A stretch of DNA of 64,000 bases from DASUPK01 sp963848955 (GTDB lineage: Bacteria; Actinomycetota; Thermoleophilia; Solirubrobacterales; 70-9), in NCBI GenBank assembly GCA_963848955.1, contig CAWKFQ010000024.1:389038-453037 (forward strand), in the 5' to 3' direction. A model generated the notes under the pieces. It worked only from the letters and a program-made list of their open reading frames with translations. It made no database searches and had not been told where the DNA came from. The number at the start of each line of letters is the position of its first letter. Positions within the stretch are counted from its first letter, which is position 1. A program made the translations under genes and the position numbers. This document shows positions 27,006 through 36,756 of the stretch, piece by piece.

Positions 27006-27851
27006 GTGAAGCGCGCGATGCTGATCACGCCCGCGCATCCGGAGCGCTGCCGAGGAGGCGGTCGCCACCGCCGCCGAGGTGGCGCGGGCGGCCGGCGTGC
27101 AGCTCGTCTCGACCGCCGGACGAGCAGGAGAAGCACGTCGAGGCCGCGGCGCACATCGAGCAGCGTCGCGGACGGCGAGCGACCCGACGTCTGCCTGGTG
27201 CTCGGCGGAGACGGCAGCATCCTCTACGCGCTCCGGCACTTCGCCCACACGGGCGTGCCGGTCTTCGGCATCAACTTCGGCACGTCGGGTTCCTGGCCGC
27301 CGTCGAGCGCGACCGATCTCGCGAGGGGCTCGAGCGGGCGTTCAGCGGCGACTTCGAGGTGATGGACATGCCGGCGCTGAAGGTGGGCCTGCCGCTCGAC
27401 CATCCGGTCGGCCCTCAACGACGTCAGCTTCAGCGGCAGGCCGCACGGCCGCGTGGCCGAGCTCTCCTACACGATCGGCGACGAGGAGGTCGGCAACGTC
27501 CGCTGCGACGGGCTGGTCGCCGCTACCCCGGCCGGCTCGACGGGCTACAACCTCGCCAACAACGGCCCGATCCTCGCCTGGGGCGTGAAGGGCTATGTGG
27601 TCAGCTTCATCGCCCCTCACACGCTCGCCGCGCGGGCGCTCGTGGTCGCGCCGGACGACGCGCTCCATCGTCGCGCAACGCCGCCGGGCGCGAGCCGGTC
27701 GAGATCTCGCTGGACGGCGCGCCCGCCGGCGAGCTCGAGCCGGGCGCGGAGCTCGAGATGCGCTTCGAGGAATCGGTCAGCAAGCTGGCGCAGCTGCCGG
27801 GCGCGAACTTCTACCACCGCATCCGCGAGAAGTTCGGCGAAGCTCGCCTAG
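27006..27851 (+). CDS. nadK: NAD kinase, frameshifted
   Basis: The ORF makes NADP from NAD. Conserved blocks occur in three frames: KRAMLITPAHPER at the start, VCLVLGGDGSILYALRHF (GGDGS motif), PVFGINFGT, then LVAATPAGSTGYNLANNGPI and EISLDGAPAGELEPG near the end. At least four single-base shifts (near 27050, 27165, 27285 and 27410, possibly also 27675) are needed to join them. The end at TAG 27851 assumes a final shift. The GTG start lies 6 nt after the tlyA stop. Confidence 0.8.
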
Positions 27852-27852
27852 C

Positions 27853-27865
27853 TAGTCTCCGCGCT
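27853..27865 (+). promoter_or_regulatory. Leaderless-type -10 box for MFS gene
   Basis: TAGTCT at 27853-27858, 7 nt, then ATG 27866. The box begins right after the nadK stop. Confidence 0.45.
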
Positions 27866-29460
27866 ATGGAGCGCAAGTGGTGGAGCCTGCTCGCGGTCTG
27901 TCTGGCGACGTTCATGTTGCTGCTCGACATCACCGTCGTCAACGTCGCGCTCCCCGACATCCAGCAGGAACTCAACACCGACCTCACCGGGCTGCAGTGG
28001 GTCGTCGACGCGTACACGCTGACCCTCGCCGCCTTCACCCTGACCGTGGGCTCGCTCGCCGACCGCTTCGGCCGCCGCCGTCTGTTCGTGATCGGGGTCG
28101 GGCTCTTCACCCTCGCTTCGCTGCTCTGCGGACTGGCGACCAACGCCACCTTCCTGCATCTGGCGCGCGGACTGCAGGGAATCGGGGGCGCGGCGATGTT
28201 CGCGACCTCGCTGGCCCTGATCGCCCAGGAGTTCCAGGGCCCCGAGCGCGGCACCGCGATCGCCGCCTGGGGCGCGACGATCGGCGGCGCGGTCGCGGTC
28301 GGGCCGCTGGTCGGCGGGGCGCTGACCGACGGGTTCGGCTGGGAGTGGATCTTCTTCGTCAACGTCCCGATCGGGATCGGCACCGTGATCCTGGCCCAGA
28401 CCCAGGCCGGCGAGTCGCGCGATCCCGAGGCCAAGCGCGTCGACTGGGCGGGCCTGATCACCTTCTCGCTCGGGCTCTTCGCTCTGATCTTCGGCCTGCT
28501 GCGCGGCAACGCCGAGGGCTGGGGTAGCGCTCAGATCGTCGGCTCGCTGGTCGGCGCGGCGGTCCTGCTGGTGGCGTTCGTGATCTTCGAGTGGCGGCAG
28601 GACCACGCGATGTTCGACCTCAGCCTGTTCCGAAAGCCCGCCTTCTCGGGCGTCTCCTACGGCACCTTCGCGATCGGCGCCGGGATGTTCGCGATGTTCC
28701 TCTACATCACGATCTACATGCAGAGCGTGATCGGCATGACGCCGCTCGAGGCCGGCGTCCGCTTCCTGCCGCTGACTCTCTTTGCGTTCATCGTGCCGCT
28801 CGTCACCCGCAACCTTGTCTCGAGGATCCCGGCGCGGGTGCCGCTGACGATCGGGCTGGCGCTGGTCGGCCTCGGGCTGCTGCTGATGCGCGGCGCCAAG
28901 CCCGACTCGGAGTGGACGACTCTGCTCGCCGGGTTCATTGTCAGCGGTGTCGGCATCGGGCTCTCCAACCCGTCGATCGCCTCGACCGCGCTCGGGGTGG
29001 TGCCCGCGGCGCGGTCGGGCATGGCCTCGGGAATCAACAACACGATGCGGATCGCCGGCGTCGCGACGGGGATCGCGGCGCTCGGGGCGGTTTTCCAGAG
29101 CAAGATCACCGATTCGCTCCACACCCTGCTGCCGCAGGCGCCGAGCGGATTCGCCGAGGGGTTGCCGCCAGCGGCACGCAGGCGGCGAGCCAGGCGCCGC
29201 CCCAGTTCCATGACCAGGCCGTCCAAGCGGCGGGCGTCGCGTTCACCGATGCCTTCAACGACATCCTTCTGATCGGAGCGCTGATCCTTTTCAGCGGCGC
29301 GCTCGCGGCCTTCGCGCTGGTGCGCCAGAGGGACTTCGTCCCGCATGGTCCGCCACAGCAGGCGGCGACCGAGGCGGGGAGCCCGCGGCCGCGTAGATCC
29401 GGCGGCGGTGTTCTGACGGCCGGTCCCTTGATGGCGAAGCCGGGGAATCTGTCGGGTTGA
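27866..29460 (+). CDS. MFS drug-efflux transporter, EmrB/QacA (DHA2) type, frameshifted
   Basis: A 14-TM transporter of ~530 residues. It has LLLDITVVNVALPDIQQELN (TM1), GSLADRFGRRRLFVIG (motif A), RGLQGIGGAAMFATSL (motif B) and VGPLVGGALTDGFGWEWIFF (motif C). The last ~95 codons continue in another frame after a shift near 29163. It interrupts the common nadK-recN adjacency, with its own promoter-like box, and is probably an insertion into the cluster. Confidence 0.88.
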
Positions 29461-29465
29461 GCCAT

Positions 29466-29480
29466 TAGAAACGGGGTCCG
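29466..29480 (+). promoter_or_regulatory. Leaderless-type -10 box for recN
   Basis: TAGAAA at 29466-29471, 9 nt, then ATG 29481. Confidence 0.4.
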
Positions 29481-31161
29481 ATGCTGCTCGAGCTCCGAAT
29501 CGAGAATCTGCTTTTGATCGAGCGGGCCGAACTGCGCCTCGGCCCGGGCCTGAACGCGATCACGGGGGAGACGGGCGCCGGCAAGACGATCCTGGCCCAC
29601 TCCTTCGACCTGCTGATGGGAGGCCGGGCGAAAGAGGGAATCGTCCGGCCAGGGGCGAGCGAGGCCTACGTCGAGGGGGTCTTCGAGCTGTCCGGACAAC
29701 CTGCTCGACGATCCCGAGCTCACCGAGATCGCCGAGCGTCTGCCGGAGGGAACTTCGGAGCTGGTGGTCGGCCGGCGCGTCTCGGCCTCTGGCAGGACGA
29801 GCGCCTTCCTCGGTGGGCGCTCCGCCTCGGCGCCGGACCTCCAGGCCCTCGGCTCCCGGCTGCTCGCCTTCTACGGGCAGCACCAGCACCGCAAGCTGAC
29901 GCTCTCGGCCGCCCAGCTCGAGACCCTGGATGGCTTCGCGGGCGAGCGGCACCTCGAACGCCGGCGCGCCTACCGGGAGGCGCATGCCGAGGTGCTGCGC
30001 GTAGGGCGTGAGCTGGAGGGGATCCGCGAGCGCGAGGGCGCGCGGGTACGCGATCTGGACCTGCTGCGCTATGAGCTCGACGAGATCGTGGCGGCGCAGC
30101 CCGATGCCGAGGAGGAGGCCGAACTCGCCGCCGAGCGGGAGAGGCTTCGCCATGGGGAGTCGCTGCGGGCGGCGGCCGCCGAGGCGCTCGCGGCGGTATC
30201 AGGCGACGACCAGGCGGGTGGGGCGGCCGAGGCGATGGGATCGGCCGAGGCGGCACTCACCGCCCGGGAGGGGGTCGATCCGGCGCTCGACAAGCTCGCC
30301 GAGGTCGCGACCGGGCTGCGCCTGGAGCTGCAGGACCTGGCCGGTGAGTTGCGCGGTTATGCCGAGGGAATCGAGGCCGAGCCGGGCCGGTTGGAGCAGG
30401 TCGAGGAGCGGCTCGATGCAATGGATCGCCTCAAGCGCAAGCACGGCGGCTCGGTCGAGTCGGTGCTCGCTCACGCCGAGCATTGCCGCGCCGAGATCGA
30501 CGCGATCGAGGGCGCCGACCAGACGACCGAGCGGCTGGAGGCGGACCTGGCGAAGGCGATGCGGACGCGAACCGATCTGGGGGGCGGCCTGAGCGAGGTG
30601 CGGGCCAAGTCGGCAAAACGCCTCGAGAGGCGGATCGCCAAGGAGCTGGACCAGCTCGGGATGAGCGGCGCGAAGCTCGAGATCTCGCTCGAGCCCCACC
30701 CGGATGGCTTCGGAGCACTCGGTCAGGAGCGGGTCGGTTTCCGCGTCGCCACCAATCCTGGAATGCCCACCTCGCCCCTGCGAGATGCGGCTTCGGGCGG
30801 GGAGCTCTCGCGGCTGATGCTGGCGCTCGCGGGGCAGGGCGCGCCGGGTGGCGCCGCGACGTACGTCTTCGACGAGATCGACGCGGGCGTCGGCGGTAAC
30901 ACCGCCAGGACGGTGGGGGAGAGGCTGCGCGCGCTCGGCGACGAACGGCAGGTGCTCTGCATCACCCACTTGCCCCAGGTGGCCTCGATGGCCCAATCCC
31001 ACTTCCGGATCGAGAAGAGCATCGATCGCGGGCAGGCGACGGCAACCGTCGAGCGAGTCGACGGCGATGAGCTCGTTGCGGAGATCGTGCGGATGCTGGG
31101 AGGCGGAGACGGCGACGAGGCCGCCGACCGGCATGCCCGCGAGCTGCTCAAGGCCGCCTAG
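29481..31161 (+). CDS. recN: DNA repair protein RecN, frameshifted
   Basis: An SMC-like ATPase for double-strand-break repair, ~560 residues. Walker A is NAITGETGAGKTILAHSFDL; after a one-base shift near 29695 the protein continues with the RecN motif FYGQHQHRKL, two long coiled-coil arms (about residues 150-360), the ABC signature SGGELSRLMLAL and Walker B TYVFDEIDAGVGG, then LCITHLPQVAS. The lengths of all domains are normal. Confidence 0.9.
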
Positions 31162-31175
31162 GGCGCCTGTGGAAA

Positions 31176-31188
31176 TAGTCTCCAGGCG
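31176..31188 (+). promoter_or_regulatory. Leaderless-type -10 box for steA
   Basis: TAGTCT at 31176-31181, 7 nt, then ATG 31189. Confidence 0.5.
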
Positions 31189-32193
31189 ATGGCGATCGCC
31201 ACCGCCACAGCGATCCGCGGCACGGCACGGCTCGGCCGCCGCACCAAGGAGCTGGTCAAGCGTCTCGGGCCCGGTGATGTCGCGGTGATCGACCACCGCA
31301 ATCTCGACCGGATCGCGGCCGAGGAGCTGGTCGCGAGCGGTGTGCGCGCGACCCTGAATGCCTCGCCCTCCTCGGACGGTTCCTACCCGAATACCGGCCC
31401 GCTCGCGCTCGTCCGCGCGGGCGTCCCGCTGATCGATGCCGGACCGGAGCTCTTCGAGCTGATCGCCGACGGCGATCGGCTCGAGATCGAGGGAGGCCGG
31501 ATCTCCTCGGAGGGCAGGCTGATGGCGGAGGGACGGCCGCTGAGGGCGGAGGAGCTCGCCCGCGACCTCGACGCGCAGCGCGCCCGGATCGACCGGGCCC
31601 TTCAGGACTTCACCGAGAACACGCTGGCCCACCTCCGCGAGGAGGGTGGCCTGCTCTCCGGCGCGATCGACCTTCCGGAGACGCGCACGCGCTTTCGCGA
31701 CCGCCACGTCCTGATCGTGGTCCGGGGGACCGATCACATCCGCGACCTGCGGGCCCTGCGTGCCTACATCGAGGACGTGAACCCGGTGCTCGTCGGGGTG
31801 GATGGGGGGGCCGACTCGATCATCCGCGAGGGACTGCGGCCAGACGTCGTGCTCGGCGACATGGACTCGGCAGGCGAGGCGGCCCTGCGCAGCGGCGCGG
31901 AGCTGATCGTCCACGCCTACTCGGACGGGAGGGCTCCGGGCGCCGAGCGTCTCCGGCGACTCGCCCTCCCGCACACCGTTCTTCCCTCTGCCGGCACCAG
32001 CCAGGACGTGGCGATGCTGCTCGCCTTCGAGAAGGGTGCCTCGCTGATCGTCAGCGTCGGCGCGCACTTCAACCTCGTCGAGTTCCTGGAGCGTCGCCGC
32101 GGAGGGATGTCCTCGACGTTCCTCACCCGCCTCCGGATCGGCGAGACGCTGGTGGACGCGAAGGGCGTCAGCCACCTGTACCCGCCGCGGTAG
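31189..32193 (+). CDS. steA: SteA family protein (cytokinesis/cell-envelope)
   Basis: A 334-residue protein matching SteA, which in corynebacteria affects septal peptidoglycan and daughter cell separation. It has an N-terminal domain (LVKRLGPGDVAVIDHRNLDR, LNASPSSDGSYPNTGP) and a thiamine-pyrophosphokinase-like core (DVVLGDMDSAGEAALRSGAE). There is no membrane segment visible at the C-terminus, which ends YPPR. Its TAG overlaps the GTG of the next gene. Confidence 0.85.
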   Translation: MAIATATAIRGTARLGRRTKELVKRLGPGDVAVIDHRNLDRIAAEELVASGVRATLNASPSSDGSYPNTGPLALVRAGVPLIDAGPELFELIADGDRLEIEGGRISSEGRLMAEGRPLRAEELARDLDAQRARIDRALQDFTENTLAHLREEGGLLSGAIDLPETRTRFRDRHVLIVVRGTDHIRDLRALRAYIEDVNPVLVGVDGGADSIIREGLRPDVVLGDMDSAGEAALRSGAELIVHAYSDGRAPGAERLRRLALPHTVLPSAGTSQDVAMLLAFEKGASLIVSVGAHFNLVEFLERRRGGMSSTFLTRLRIGETLVDAKGVSHLYPPR

Positions 32194-32891
32194 TGCCCAG
32201 GAGGGCGAACTACCGCGGCCGGCCGGTGCTCTTCCCCCTCGGCGTCGTCCTGCTCGCGGCGGCCGGGCTCGCCGCCGCCGCCGGTCCCAGCCGCTGGCTC
32301 GTCTTCCTGCTCGGCGTCGGCTGCCTGGGGCTGATCGACGATCTGGCCGGCGGCGAGCCCCGCGGCCTGCGGGGGCATGGGCTCGCGTTGGTTCGAGGGG
32401 AGCTCTCGACCGGGGCGGTCAAGGCGGTCGGGACGGTGGCGCTCGCCGGCTACGCGGTTGCCGGCGAGGACGCGAGCGGCGCCGAGTTGCTGATCGACGT
32501 GCTGGTGCTCGCGCTCGCTGCGCACCTCGGCAACCTGCTCGACACGCGGCCGGGGCGGCCCGAGAAGGCAGTGGGCCTGGTCGGCGCTGGGGTCTGCCTC
32601 GGATCGTGGAGCCTCGCGCCGCTCGAGCCGATCGCTCCGCTTGTGCCCGCGCTGGCGATCTGCGCCTGGCTGACGCTCCGGGAGCGAGCGATGCTCGGCG
32701 ATTCCGGGGCGAGCCTGATCGGCGGGATGATCGGGATCCTGCTCGTGACGACGGTGTCGATGCCTGGGATCCTGTTGGTGCTGGGCGGCCTGATCGTGAT
32801 CTCGCTGTATGGGGAATTCCGTTCGATCTCCGCCACGATCGGCCGAGTTCCGCTTCTTGAGCGACTAGACTCGCTCGGCAGAGTCAATTGA
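32193..32891 (+). CDS. MraY/WecA-like glycosyl-1-phosphate transferase, short form
   Basis: A polytopic membrane protein of 232 residues. GCLGLIDDLAGGEPRGLRGH matches the cytoplasmic Asp-Asp loop of polyprenyl-phosphate HexNAc-1-P transferases, GELSTGAVKAVG the following loop, and AMLGDSGASLIGG the catalytic MLGD motif. The family is usually 320-360 residues, so several helices are missing. It sits where actinobacteria carry a small membrane partner of SteA, and is coupled to both steA and pyrG. A role in envelope lipid-linked sugar transfer is plausible but unproven. Confidence 0.7.
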   Translation: MPRRANYRGRPVLFPLGVVLLAAAGLAAAAGPSRWLVFLLGVGCLGLIDDLAGGEPRGLRGHGLALVRGELSTGAVKAVGTVALAGYAVAGEDASGAELLIDVLVLALAAHLGNLLDTRPGRPEKAVGLVGAGVCLGSWSLAPLEPIAPLVPALAICAWLTLRERAMLGDSGASLIGGMIGILLVTTVSMPGILLVLGGLIVISLYGEFRSISATIGRVPLLERLDSLGRVN

Positions 32892-34585
32892 GCCAACCGA
32901 AGCCAAGCGACACCCGATTTCTCTTCGTTACCGGCGGTGTCGTCTCGTCCCTCGGTAAGGGCATCGCCTCTGCCTCACTCGGTCGTCTTCTCGTCAGCCG
33001 CGGCTTCCGCGTCCAGCTGCAGAAGCTGGACCCCTACATCAACGTCGATCCTGGGACGATGAGCCCGTTCCAGCACGGCGAGGTGTTCGTCACCGAGGAC
33101 GGCGCCGAGGCCGATCTGGACCTCGGCCACTACGAGCGCTTCACCGACGAGAACACCTCACGGGCGTCCAACTTCACCGCCGGCGGCGTCTACAACTCGG
33201 TCATCCGGCGCGAACGCCGCGGCGACTACCTCGGTGCGACCGTCCAGGTGATCCCGCACATCACCGACGAGATCAAGAACCGGGTCCTGATCGTCGCCGA
33301 GTCGCAGGCTGTCGACTTCGTGATCACCGAGATAGGTGGGACCGTCGGCGACATCGAGTCTCTGCCGTTCCTAGAGGCGATCCGCCAGCTCTACACCGAC
33401 CTCGGCCCGAAGCGCTGCATGTTCGTCCACCTGACGCTGGTGCCCTACGTCGGTCACGCGGGGGAGATGAAGACCAAGCCGACCCAGCACTCGGTCAACG
33501 AGCTGCGCCGGATCGGGATCCAGCCGCACGCGCTGCTCTGCCGCTCCGAGGAGGGGCTCGACCGCGAGATCCGCCGCAAGATCGCCCTCTTTGCGAGCCT
33601 CCCGGAGGAGGCTGTGATCTCGGCGCGCGATGTCGACAACGTCTACAAGGTGCCGCTGGTCCTGCGGGCCGAGGGAATGGACGACCAGATCCTCGACCAC
33701 TTCGCGATGGACGCTCCGACACCGGACCTCGGCGAGTGGGAGGACCTGATCAAGCGGGCCGACGCCTCGCGCGAGCGCAAGGTGAAGATCGCTCTGGTGG
33801 GCAAGTACGTCCAGCTGGAGGACGCCTACAAGTCGGTGATCGAGGCACTCACCCACGGCGGCTGGGCGCACGACGTCGAGGTCGAGACCGAGCTCGTGTC
33901 CGCCGAGGACATCGAGGAGTTCAAGCTCGACGGCGTCGACGGGATCCTGATTCCAGGCGGCTTCGGCGAGCGGGGGATCGAGGGCAAGGTGGAGGCCGCG
34001 CGGATCGCGCGCGAGAAGGGCATTCCCTATCTCGGCATCTGCCTCGGCATGCAGATCGCGGTCGTCGAGTTCGCCCGGCACGTCTGCGGGATGGACGGCG
34101 CGAACTCCGCCGAGTTCGATCCCGAGACGCCGTATCCGGTGGTCGACCTGCTACCCGAGCAGAAAGAGGTCTCTGACCTCGGCGGGACCATGCGCCTCGG
34201 CGCCGACCCGGTAAAGCTCCACGACGACACTCAGGCCCGAGAGATCTTCGGTGAGGCCGTCATCTACAAGCGGCACCGCCATCGCTATGAGGTCAACAAC
34301 ATGCTCCGCCGCCGGCTCGAAGATGAGGGACTGGTGGCGAGCGGCACTTCGCCCGACGACCGTCTGGTCGAGATCATCGAGCTGCCCGACCACCCGTTCT
34401 TCGTGGCCTCCCAGTTCCACCCGGAGTTCAACTCGCGGCCCACCCGCCCCGAGCCGCTGTTCCGGGACTTCGTCGGCGCGGCGGCCAAGCGAGCCGCCGA
34501 GCGCCCGGCCGCTGCCGAGCCCGCTGCTGAGGCAGAGGCCGCGGCCGAGGAGTCCGCGGACGTCAGCGTCCGCCGCTCGGCCTGA
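32888..34585 (+). CDS. pyrG: CTP synthase
   Basis: A complete 565-residue enzyme that makes CTP from UTP, ATP and glutamine. The synthetase half has FVTGGVVSSLGKGIASASLG and KLDPYINVDPGTMSPFQHGE. The glutaminase half has the nucleophile Cys in YLGICLGMQIAV and the His-Glu pair in ASQFHPEFNSRP. The Ala/Glu-rich tail of ~30 residues is extra. The TTG start at 32888 is supported by absence of other in-frame starts before the P-loop and by the TTGA overlap with the upstream stop. Confidence 0.96.
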   Translation: MSQPKPSDTRFLFVTGGVVSSLGKGIASASLGRLLVSRGFRVQLQKLDPYINVDPGTMSPFQHGEVFVTEDGAEADLDLGHYERFTDENTSRASNFTAGGVYNSVIRRERRGDYLGATVQVIPHITDEIKNRVLIVAESQAVDFVITEIGGTVGDIESLPFLEAIRQLYTDLGPKRCMFVHLTLVPYVGHAGEMKTKPTQHSVNELRRIGIQPHALLCRSEEGLDREIRRKIALFASLPEEAVISARDVDNVYKVPLVLRAEGMDDQILDHFAMDAPTPDLGEWEDLIKRADASRERKVKIALVGKYVQLEDAYKSVIEALTHGGWAHDVEVETELVSAEDIEEFKLDGVDGILIPGGFGERGIEGKVEAARIAREKGIPYLGICLGMQIAVVEFARHVCGMDGANSAEFDPETPYPVVDLLPEQKEVSDLGGTMRLGADPVKLHDDTQAREIFGEAVIYKRHRHRYEVNNMLRRRLEDEGLVASGTSPDDRLVEIIELPDHPFFVASQFHPEFNSRPTRPEPLFRDFVGAAAKRAAERPAAAEPAAEAEAAAEESADVSVRRSA

Positions 34586-34588
34586 CCA

Positions 34589-35563
34589 CTACTTCATCCC
34601 CATAGAACGGCCCTGCTGCATCGGCTCCGTACGGGTCGGCATCTTGCCCTCCATTGAACCGCCCTGGTCCTGCATCGGCGTTTGATGGTCGTTCATCTGC
34701 TCCTCGCCCATCGAGCCGCCCGACGATCCCTCGCCCATCCCCATCGAGTCCATTGCCGCCTGAGCCTCGGGTGAGTCCGGGAGCGTGAGGCCAGGAACGT
34801 CGGCGGCGAAGAAGGCCACACCGATCCCGAGGACGACGAGCAGGAGGGCGACGCTCCGGTTGGCGACGGCCTTCCAGGGAAGCAGCTTCTCGACTGCGAT
34901 CAGAGCGGCGACCAGCACCATCCAGCCGATGCTCATCACGCCGAGGGCGAAGAGCGCGGCCATCAGCCCCCAGCAGCAGCCCACGCACCAGGCTCCGTGC
35001 TCGGTGCCCATCTGGAGGGCGCCGCGCCGGCCGGGACGCCAGGCCGTCAGGAGGAACCCCATCGGGCTGCGGCAGCGCCGTAGGCAGGCGTCCTTGAGTG
35101 GTGTGAGCTGGTAGATCCCCGCGACGACGATCACTGCGCCTGCGACGTAGGGGCCGCCGCTGTCCCAGGCGAGGAATCCGATGTCCAGGGCCCGGCCGCC
35201 CTGGATGATCGCGTAGCCCAGCAGCCCCGCCGCCGCCCAGGTCAGCAGGTAGCCGCCGACGAACATCGCAGTCGCCCCGGGCTGGGCGGACTCACCATTC
35301 TGGCGCTTGCCCTCCTCGATCCGGGCGTACATCAGAACCATCGGCGCGATCGAGGGGAACATCATCGCGGCCATCATCACCACCCACGCCGTGACCCAGA
35401 AACCGAGCCCGCCGAGGTCGGTGCCGGGTCCGGCGTCCATGCCGTCCATCCGGTTGCCGGTCATCGCCCACGCCACGGCCGCCAGCAGCAGGAGGCTGAA
35501 AATCAGGCCGACCTGGACGGCGCTCGAGAGCTGGGGAACCCTGCGGAGAGTCGCTGACTCCAT
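34589..35563 (-). CDS. DUF2182 metal-binding membrane protein with Met-rich tail
   Basis: A 324-residue integral membrane protein of the DUF2182 family (COG5486, predicted metal binding). Family blocks are WVVMMAAMMFPSIAPMVLMY, PLKDACLRRCRSP and GAWCVGCCWGLMAALFALGV. The last ~60 residues are extremely rich in Met and Gly (MDSMGMGEGSSGG, SMGEEQMNDH, SMGMK), the kind of tail that can bind copper. It is convergent with pyrG. A TAATCC box lies 8 nt upstream of the ATG. Confidence 0.85.
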   Translation of the reverse strand: MESATLRRVPQLSSAVQVGLIFSLLLLAAVAWAMTGNRMDGMDAGPGTDLGGLGFWVTAWVVMMAAMMFPSIAPMVLMYARIEEGKRQNGESAQPGATAMFVGGYLLTWAAAGLLGYAIIQGGRALDIGFLAWDSGGPYVAGAVIVVAGIYQLTPLKDACLRRCRSPMGFLLTAWRPGRRGALQMGTEHGAWCVGCCWGLMAALFALGVMSIGWMVLVAALIAVEKLLPWKAVANRSVALLLVVLGIGVAFFAADVPGLTLPDSPEAQAAMDSMGMGEGSSGGSMGEEQMNDHQTPMQDQGGSMEGKMPTRTEPMQQGRSMGMK

Positions 35564-35615
35564 GCAGCCGGGGATTATTTCCACATCGCGAGAGGAGTCA
35601 ACCCTCCGCCTCGCG

Positions 35616-35628
35616 TAGCCTGCGCGCC
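35616..35628 (+). promoter_or_regulatory. Leaderless-type -10 box for the M20 peptidase
   Basis: TAGCCT at 35616-35621, 7 nt, then GTG 35629. Confidence 0.5.
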
Positions 35629-36756
35629 GTGAGCGCACCGGAGGACCAGCGGATGCTCGATCGCTTCGCCCGTCTCTGCGAGATCTCCAGCCCGACCGGT
35701 GAGGAGCGGGAGGTTGCGGACGCCGTTTTGGAGGAGTTGCGCGAGTTCGGGGTGGACGTCGCGGAGGATGCCTCCGCGACCCCGGCGCGGGCCGGGGCCG
35801 GGAACCTGATCGCGCGGGTCCCGGGGCGGGCGGAACGCTGGCTCTCCTTCTTCGCGCACCTGGACACCGTTCCCCACGACAGCCCGGTGGAGGTGGACCG
35901 GGAGGGCGGTACGTTCCGCAGCGCCGGGGACACGATCCTCGGCGCCGACAACAAGGCGGCCGTGACCGTCCTGATGGAGCTCGCAATTCGCCACCGGGCG
36001 GACCCTGCGCCCCTGGGGCTCGAGCTGGTCTTCACCGTGGCGGAGGAGGACGGGCTCCGCGGGGCCAAGGAGCTCGACATCTCGTCGTTGCAGGCCCCGT
36101 TCGGCTACGTGCTCGACCACGCGACGCCCATCGGGGAGTTGATCGTGGCGGCGCCGACCCACAAGCGCCTGATCGCGGAGTTCACCGGCCACGAGGCCCA
36201 CGCCGGGATCAATCCGGAGGACGGCCACAGCGCGATCGTCGCGGCGGCCGTCGCCATCGCCGAGATGAAGCTGGGCCGCCTCGATGAGGAGACCACAGCG
36301 AACATCGGGATGATCGAGGGCGGGACCGCGTCCAACGTTGTCGCCGGTCACTGCCGGATCCTGGGAGAGGCGCGCAGCGTCGACGGGGAGCGGGCGGCCG
36401 CCACGATCGGCGAGATGGTCGACGCGTGCACCTGGGGAGCGAGCCAGCAGGGGTGTGATGTCGACGCGCAGGTCAGCGAGATGTTCCGCGGCTATCGCCT
36501 CGACCCCAAGGCGGAGCCCGTGCGGATCGCCTCCGAGGCTCTGCGGAAGGCCGGGTATGAGCCTGAGCTGGTCGCGACCGGCGGTGGCAGCGACGCCAAC
36601 GCGCTGGTCGCTTCCGGCTATGAGGCCGTTCTGCTCGCCAACGGGACCGAGGCGAACCACACGCCCCAGGAGCTGGTCACCGAGGGCGCCATCGTTGAGA
36701 TGCTGCGGGTGTGCGAAGCGGCGATCGGGCTGGCTCGAGATGCTGAAGCTGCGTAG
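35629..36756 (+). CDS. M20 family (PepT-like) metallopeptidase
   Basis: A 375-residue zinc peptidase of the tripeptidase T type. Metal and catalytic residues are in FFAHLDTVPH (His, Asp), GADNKAAVTVLMEL (Asp), VFTVAEEDGLRGAK (Glu-Glu), YVLDHA (Asp) and the final NHTPQE (His). The dimerisation domain is near residues 180-290. DUF3866 overlaps its 3' end by 17 nt, starting a tightly packed operon through xerD. Confidence 0.88.
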   Translation: MSAPEDQRMLDRFARLCEISSPTGEEREVADAVLEELREFGVDVAEDASATPARAGAGNLIARVPGRAERWLSFFAHLDTVPHDSPVEVDREGGTFRSAGDTILGADNKAAVTVLMELAIRHRADPAPLGLELVFTVAEEDGLRGAKELDISSLQAPFGYVLDHATPIGELIVAAPTHKRLIAEFTGHEAHAGINPEDGHSAIVAAAVAIAEMKLGRLDEETTANIGMIEGGTASNVVAGHCRILGEARSVDGERAAATIGEMVDACTWGASQQGCDVDAQVSEMFRGYRLDPKAEPVRIASEALRKAGYEPELVATGGGSDANALVASGYEAVLLANGTEANHTPQELVTEGAIVEMLRVCEAAIGLARDAEAA

